From: Tuctoria greenei
Taxonomy: Eukaryota > Streptophyta > Magnoliopsida > Poales > Poaceae
NCBI GenBank assembly: GCA_036927565.1
Contig: JAYESD010000004.1
Span: 161,669,697-161,733,696 of the forward strand
Length of the DNA: 64,000 nt
Direction: 5' to 3'
Positions 60,182 through 64,000 of the stretch are shown in pieces. Position 1 is the first letter of the stretch, and each line of letters starts with the position of its first letter. The position numbers and the translations under genes are program-made. The notes beneath the pieces were generated by a model, which worked only from the letters and a program-made list of their open reading frames with translations, ran no database searches and was not told the DNA's origin.

Positions 60182-60742
60182 CTATAGAGCAGTGACCCCA
60201 GCAATGCGATCCCCATGGATCCAGAGGACGCCTGAAGGAGTCCACATCTTCAAAACTAGGTAGCCGTAATGAGCTACGACCATAAACCTATACAGGGCTA
60301 GCCGGCCTAGGATGGCGTTGAAGGGAAGGCTTATGTGCGCCACATCAAAGACCAGCTTCTCGGACCTATAGTTATCCGTGGTCCCGAAGGTCACAAGGAG
60401 TATAATTGATCTGAGAGGAGTGATAGCTCCTGAACCTGCTCCGAAGAAAGGACGTGAGGGCCTAAGGTCCGATAAGCTGAGTTGGAGCTTTGTGAAAGCC
60501 GCGAAATTGAGGAGGTTCAGCGCCGCTCCTCCATCCACCAGTATGTAGTAGAGCTGAATGTTGTTGATGATAGGAGAAACCATTAGGGGCAACTGACCAG
60601 CTCCGGTCATGTTCTTCGGGCAATCCGAAGCATCAAAGGTGATGGCGGTGTCCATCCACTTCCAATGAGGTTTCACCTTGGCGATGGGAGCTATGACAAA
60701 GATTCTTCCAACGTTCATTGTCAGGGATGTCGGAGTTGTCAT
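60182..60742 (-). pseudogene. Y protease region
   Basis: An open frame of 186 codons. It shows ITFDASDCPKNMTGAGQLPL, then YYILVDGGAALNLL near 60520 with the DGG-type active site usual for Tat elements, and FNAILGRLALYRF near 60320. The retropepsin domain (about residues 60-170) looks complete. The frame ends with a TAG at 60182, and the link to RT (60000-60180) contains stops. It cuts the polyprotein in active elements. Confidence 0.82.
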
Positions 60743-62212
60743 CTACAGTGTTGTAGACAACCTTCAGGGACATCTTGGCATCATGGCGCTTATTCGTGCG
60801 TTCAATAAGCCGCTGGACCTCATGACAGTCTTCGAGTTACTGGGTGTTCGTCTTGTGGATCGGACACCACATCTTCTCACTGTCACCTTCCTCGGTCGAC
60901 GGTCGGGGTCGTTTTTTGGGGCGCGGCCCCGTCCACCAGGAGCTGCAGCTACAACAACAACAGTAGGTGTGCCGGCTGACGACTTTTTCTTACCATTGGA
61001 CTTCTTCTTCTTTCCACTGCCAGAGGCATTTGCTTCAGCCTTGGAGTATGATTTAATAGCCTCCGCAGCTGGTTTGGAGTGCATGTCCCGACCCTCAACA
61101 GCCCTAGCACATTTGTCGGCAAGGCTGAAGAGCTCCGTGACACTGCTGACATCTTTAGTTGCCAGCTTCTCCAGCATCTTCTTGTCTCTAACTCCCTGGT
61201 GAAATGCGACAAAGATAGAGGCGTTGGAGATAGAAGGAATATTGTTCCATACCTGAGAAAATCACTGGATGAATGATCGTAGTGATTCTCCTTCCTTCTA
61301 CTGCATGACAAATGAGTCCAGCTGAGTGCTAGGGTAGGAGCTCTCGAAGTTCACAGTAAACTAGCAGCAAAGTCCCCCCAACTGTAGATCAAGTTAGGAG
61401 ATAGACCCATGAACCAGGACCTTGTTGTCTCAGTTAGAGCCACATGGAAGTAGTTTTCCATCACGACCTCATTGCCTCCAGCCGCAAGGATGGCGCTGGA
61501 GTAAATTTGAAGAAATTTGACGGGGTTGACTATCCCGTCGTACTTCTCCGGCAAATGAGTCTGGAACTTGGGTGTCCATTTGGCCGTGCGAAGATGCATG
61601 GCAAGGGCCGTACAGCCGCCCCCCCTCTCCCAAAGGAGAAGGGTTTTCCCGAGCTTCCCGCCTCTCGCGGGCGTGCTCCATGAGGATGCGTCCATCATGA
61701 CTCTTGTACCAGAGGTCAAGCTCTGACCAGAGATCATGCATCAAGAGCCTCGATGCCGTATGAGTGTGGCGTTCACCAGAGGGAAATGATGTCACATGCT
61801 GGGAGGGCGCATGCCTCTTGTACTGTGACACCCGAGGACCAAGTCTACCAGACAAGGTCCTATTCCTTGATGGTGCCTGCCTAGCAGGAGGCGGACCTTG
61901 GTTACTAATGGCGTTTGTTGCAGCTACAACCAATTGATCCACATCAGTGCGCCATTGCTCCATCGTGCCATGGGGAGCCCCGGGCGCTGGAGGACGCTGG
62001 AGAAGAGTCTGCGTTGTGTTCAGTGTGTTCTCTGGGTTATTCATCGATGTAGTGACCGACGCGAACACACCATTTTGTTGCGATAGTGGAGGTGGTGGTG
62101 GAATGACACCCGTCGGGGCAAGAGCGTTAGCTAGCAGCTGCACGTTGGAAGTATTTCCTCTAGCAGGCTGCTCAGCCACACTATTGGATGAAGCTGCGAC
62201 AGAGTTCACCAT
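60743..62212 (-). pseudogene. Y Gag pseudogene
   Basis: ATG at 62212, only 35 bp from the LTR. An open frame (62212-61469) gives an Asn/Gln/Pro-rich start, then DLWYKSHDGRIL. The capsid part lies in another frame: KYDGIVNPVKFLQIYSSAI (61570-61500), NYFHVALTETTRSWFMGL and YSWGDFAASLL. A further frame (61177-60764) has MLEKLATKDVSSVTELFSLADKCARAVEG, then a Lys/Gly/Ser-rich linker and a knuckle remnant. So at least three frame changes occur. A 174-codon frame on the plus strand (60678-61202) is an antisense shadow. Confidence 0.82.
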
Positions 62213-62229
62213 CTTGAGATCTTAGCGGC

Positions 62230-62247
62230 CCTACCTGGCGTGCCAAA
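62230..62247 (-). other. Putative primer binding site of element Y
   Basis: The minus strand starts TTTGGCACGCCAGGTAGG directly after the LTR end. It resembles the TGGCGCGCCAGGTAGG-type site I associate with Tat-lineage elements. I do not assign a tRNA. Confidence 0.6.
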
Positions 62248-63065
62248 TGTCGAAGTGTGTAAATGACACTTCATCTGGACTACTAAAGCGTAGTCCGCAG
62301 AGGTTCGTATTCGGATGAGGCACATAAGATCAAGAACAAGATGACGACACGAGTTTTTACGTGGTTCGGGCCGCCTGAGCATAATACCCTACTCCACGGG
62401 GTGGTTGTTGATTGAGTATGTGTCTTTGTGGCGAGTGTAAGTTGTTGCTCGTATGTGTGTGAGCCTAGTTGTTCTCTACTATGCGATGCAGCACTTTTAT
62501 ATGCAAAGGGCAGGACATTATAGTATTTGCCTAGCCCAACAGGTGGCCCCAACTGTAGTAAGCCACCTATACACGATCTACATGCATAATCGTGATTAAC
62601 AACATAATAACACACATTAATGGTGGAATTATTAGTCTTGATGGTCTTCTGATCATGTGTCATTAATGCTGAATTAATGACAAGTTAATCAAGTCTTTAA
62701 CGGCTGTTTAATAGCCTCTTGAATGTTTGTGCTGTTAGAGATTCTGTAGTCTTCCTATTGAGGGCTTAGTTCCGGAGCTCCAACACGTGGCAGCTCCAGA
62801 GCTTCTTGACACGTGGCAGCACTGGAGCTTTCCTGTACTGGGGGTTAGGTCCAGGGTTGCTAGACACATGGCAGAACCGGAACTTCCCTGTGAAGGTAGG
62901 TAGGTCCGATCTTGCAGGACAAGTGGTAGCACTGGAGCTACCCAAATGAGGGATGCGGGCCCAGTGCTGTCAGACGTGTGTTGCCTTCGGAAGTCTTCAA
63001 CTAGGACATAGAACTCCTTGGTTTTAAGTGCGATATTAGGGGTACCTGGTACCAGGGTACCGACA
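62248..63065 (-). mobile_element. Y 5' LTR (right copy, complete)
   Basis: 818 bp, plus-strand ends tgtcgaag and taccgaca. A minus-strand TATA-type box (CATATAAAAG) lies at 62503-62494. It is the reference for the shorter left copy (42442-42601 plus 51069-51334). Confidence 0.88.
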
Positions 63066-63070
63066 TACTG
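63066..63070. repeat. Right target site duplication of element Y (imperfect)
   Basis: TACTG here against GACTG at 42437-42441: four of five bases agree, as expected for an old insertion. Confidence 0.7.
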
Positions 63071-64000
63071 GCTAGTGGCCCTATTGGTCCGTTGAAGATG
63101 AAGGTCCCTATTCACTGCAACAGGCAACCCTTAGGTGATGATTTTACCAGAAAGGGGAATGAACTGGCTGATAGATACAGAAAAATTGAAGTCTGTGAGC
63201 AGCCTAAGCAGTCTGCTGATCCAAGGTTTTGGAGTAACTTTAATGCTGACTATTATGAGCATGTTTACATGAAGATGAGGAACCCATCGATGGATAGTCA
63301 GTGGGTCAATATCACCTATGTATAATCCAAGAAGTGCCAAGCCTGTCAAGAGGTCCTGGAGGAATTGGAGAGACATGGATTGAAGGATCTCATATCCTTC
63401 CAGTATGACTGGAACAATGAGGTTATAACTCAATTTTACTCTACTATCTATTTCGCCCGTGATGATGTGGATAAGATGATATGGATGACACATGGATCAA
63501 AGTACAATGTCACTTATGAGGAATTTGCCAGGATACTTCATCTTGAAGATACCTTGGATAATGATCTCATTATTCATAACTTGAAGCTTCTGGAGAAACG
63601 TGAGCTAGATTTCCACTATGATACAAGAATGTGTTAGAAGTCTCCAACTACCAAGTATTTGAAGCCATTCTTTGTAGTCCCGAATAGAATTCTCAGGATT
63701 GACCATAGCTCCAAAGGAAGGAGATGCAAGAACCATTCAAGGGACTCTAAGGACCTTGATGAAACTTATAAGCAAGAGAAGGACCTTCAATATCTTTGAA
63801 TATATCTACAATGACATTGTGAACATCTCCATTACTCCAAAAAGTTCATGTGGCTATGCACCTTATATTATGTACATGATTGACAAGGTGACAGGACTTG
63901 AGTTTGTCAAAGATGTTCCTCACATAGGCTTCAAGCCCTAGAAGCCTACAGTCTACACTGTTCCCTCTGCTCCAACCTCTCCTGCAGTGTAACAGAGAGC
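63071..64000 (+). pseudogene. Z env-like ORF, 3' part (continues beyond the window)
   Basis: The frame resumes in the same phase as at 42441. Readable blocks: FTRKGNELADRYRKIEV (63143-63195), FWSNFNADYYEHVYMKMRNPSMD, then a stop at 63323. It continues with HGLKDLISFQYDWNNEVITQFYSTIYF (63375-63455), YNVTYEEFARILHLED (63504-63550), KYLKPFFVVPNRILR (63654-63697) and, in another frame, FNIFEYIYNDIVNISITPKSSCGYAPYI (63788-63870). This matches the family of plant proteins coded after pol in SIRE-type elements ('F-A-x-x-L-x-L' core). No function is established. Stops at 63323 and 63635 and a frame change near 63700 make it inactive. Confidence 0.72.

Larger units (their letters stand above)
42442..63065 (-). 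mobile_element. Element Y: Tat-type Ty3/gypsy retrotransposon, minus strand, split by X
   Basis: On the minus strand: 5' LTR (63065-62248), PBS-like site, gag, PR, truncated RT, RH, INT, a tandem-repeat spacer, an ORF on the opposite strand, polypurine-like tract, 3' LTR (51334-51069 plus 42601-42442). Flanking bases are gactg on the left and tactg on the right, a target duplication with one mismatch. The extra antisense ORF between pol and the 3' LTR is typical of Tat-lineage elements. Non-coding internal arrays also fit that lineage. Confidence 0.85.
11316..64000 (+). mobile_element. Element Z: SIRE-type Ty1/copia retrotransposon, host of nested insertions, runs off the window
   Basis: Pieces of Z lie at 11316-12116, 27525-27802 and 35328-35736 (5' LTR), 35737-42441 (PBS, gag, pol, spacer, start of env-like ORF) and 63071-64000 (rest of env-like ORF). 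Elements A, B and Y (with X inside it) fill the gaps, each bounded by target duplications. The order gag-PR-INT-RT-RH is that of Ty1/copia. A long coiled coil after the Gag zinc knuckle and an extra ORF after pol point to the SIRE/Maximus clade. The 3' LTR must lie beyond 64000. The left border at 11316 (TGCATCC) is inferred, not proven. Confidence 0.75.

Noticed and set aside
60678..61202. Plus-strand frame of 174 codons
   Set aside because: It is the antisense shadow of the Y Gag region, which shows conserved Gag patterns on the minus strand.

Overview
This window looks like heterochromatic, repeat-dominated DNA from a flowering plant, most probably a grass (Poaceae). I see no host gene that I can support. 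Nearly every recognisable stretch belongs to a transposable element, and most elements are inserted inside one another. The grass assignment rests on the mix of lineages: a CRM-type chromovirus with its CR motif, a long-LTR Tekay/Del-type chromovirus, Tat-type Ty3/gypsy elements carrying an antisense 'putative gypsy type transposon' ORF, and a SIRE-type Ty1/copia element with an env-like ORF. Species cannot be named from sequence reading alone.

Layout, left to right. 1-1935: the gag start, primer binding site and long LTR of a minus-strand Ty1/copia element cut by the window edge. 2842-8705: a decayed CACTA (En/Spm) DNA transposon with a TNP2-type transposase pseudogene followed by a second, Transposase_24-like pseudogene, both on the plus strand. 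8881-9899: a LINE ORF2 fragment (endonuclease end to start of reverse transcriptase). 9900-about 11310 (D): part of a reverse-oriented LTR related to the LTR of element A.

From about 11316 to beyond the right edge lies one host element, Z, a SIRE-type copia element on the plus strand that has been split repeatedly. Its 5' LTR is interrupted by element A (12117-27519, Tekay/Del-type chromovirus, plus strand, TSD CCAAG) and element B (27803-35322, CRM-type chromovirus, minus strand, TSD ACGAG). Its gag-pol then runs from 35790 to 41296. Its env-like ORF (from 42205) is split by element Y (42442-63065, Tat-type gypsy, minus strand, imperfect TSD gactg/tactg) and resumes at 63066. The 3' LTR of Y is itself split by element X (42602-51063, a related Tat-type element, minus strand, perfect TSD GTGGC). 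The order of insertion is therefore Z first, then A, B and Y into Z, and X last into Y.

The coding regions are remains of standard retrotransposon machinery: Gag, protease, reverse transcriptase, RNase H, integrase and targeting tails. All carry stops, frameshifts, deletions or lost catalytic residues, so none looks autonomous. The most informative signals are the CR-motif tail of element B reading into its LTR, the antisense ORFs of X and Y with a conserved 76-bp intron, the two different internal deletions that disable X and Y, and the tandem arrays in the Tat spacers. I found no evidence for a new defence or regulatory system.
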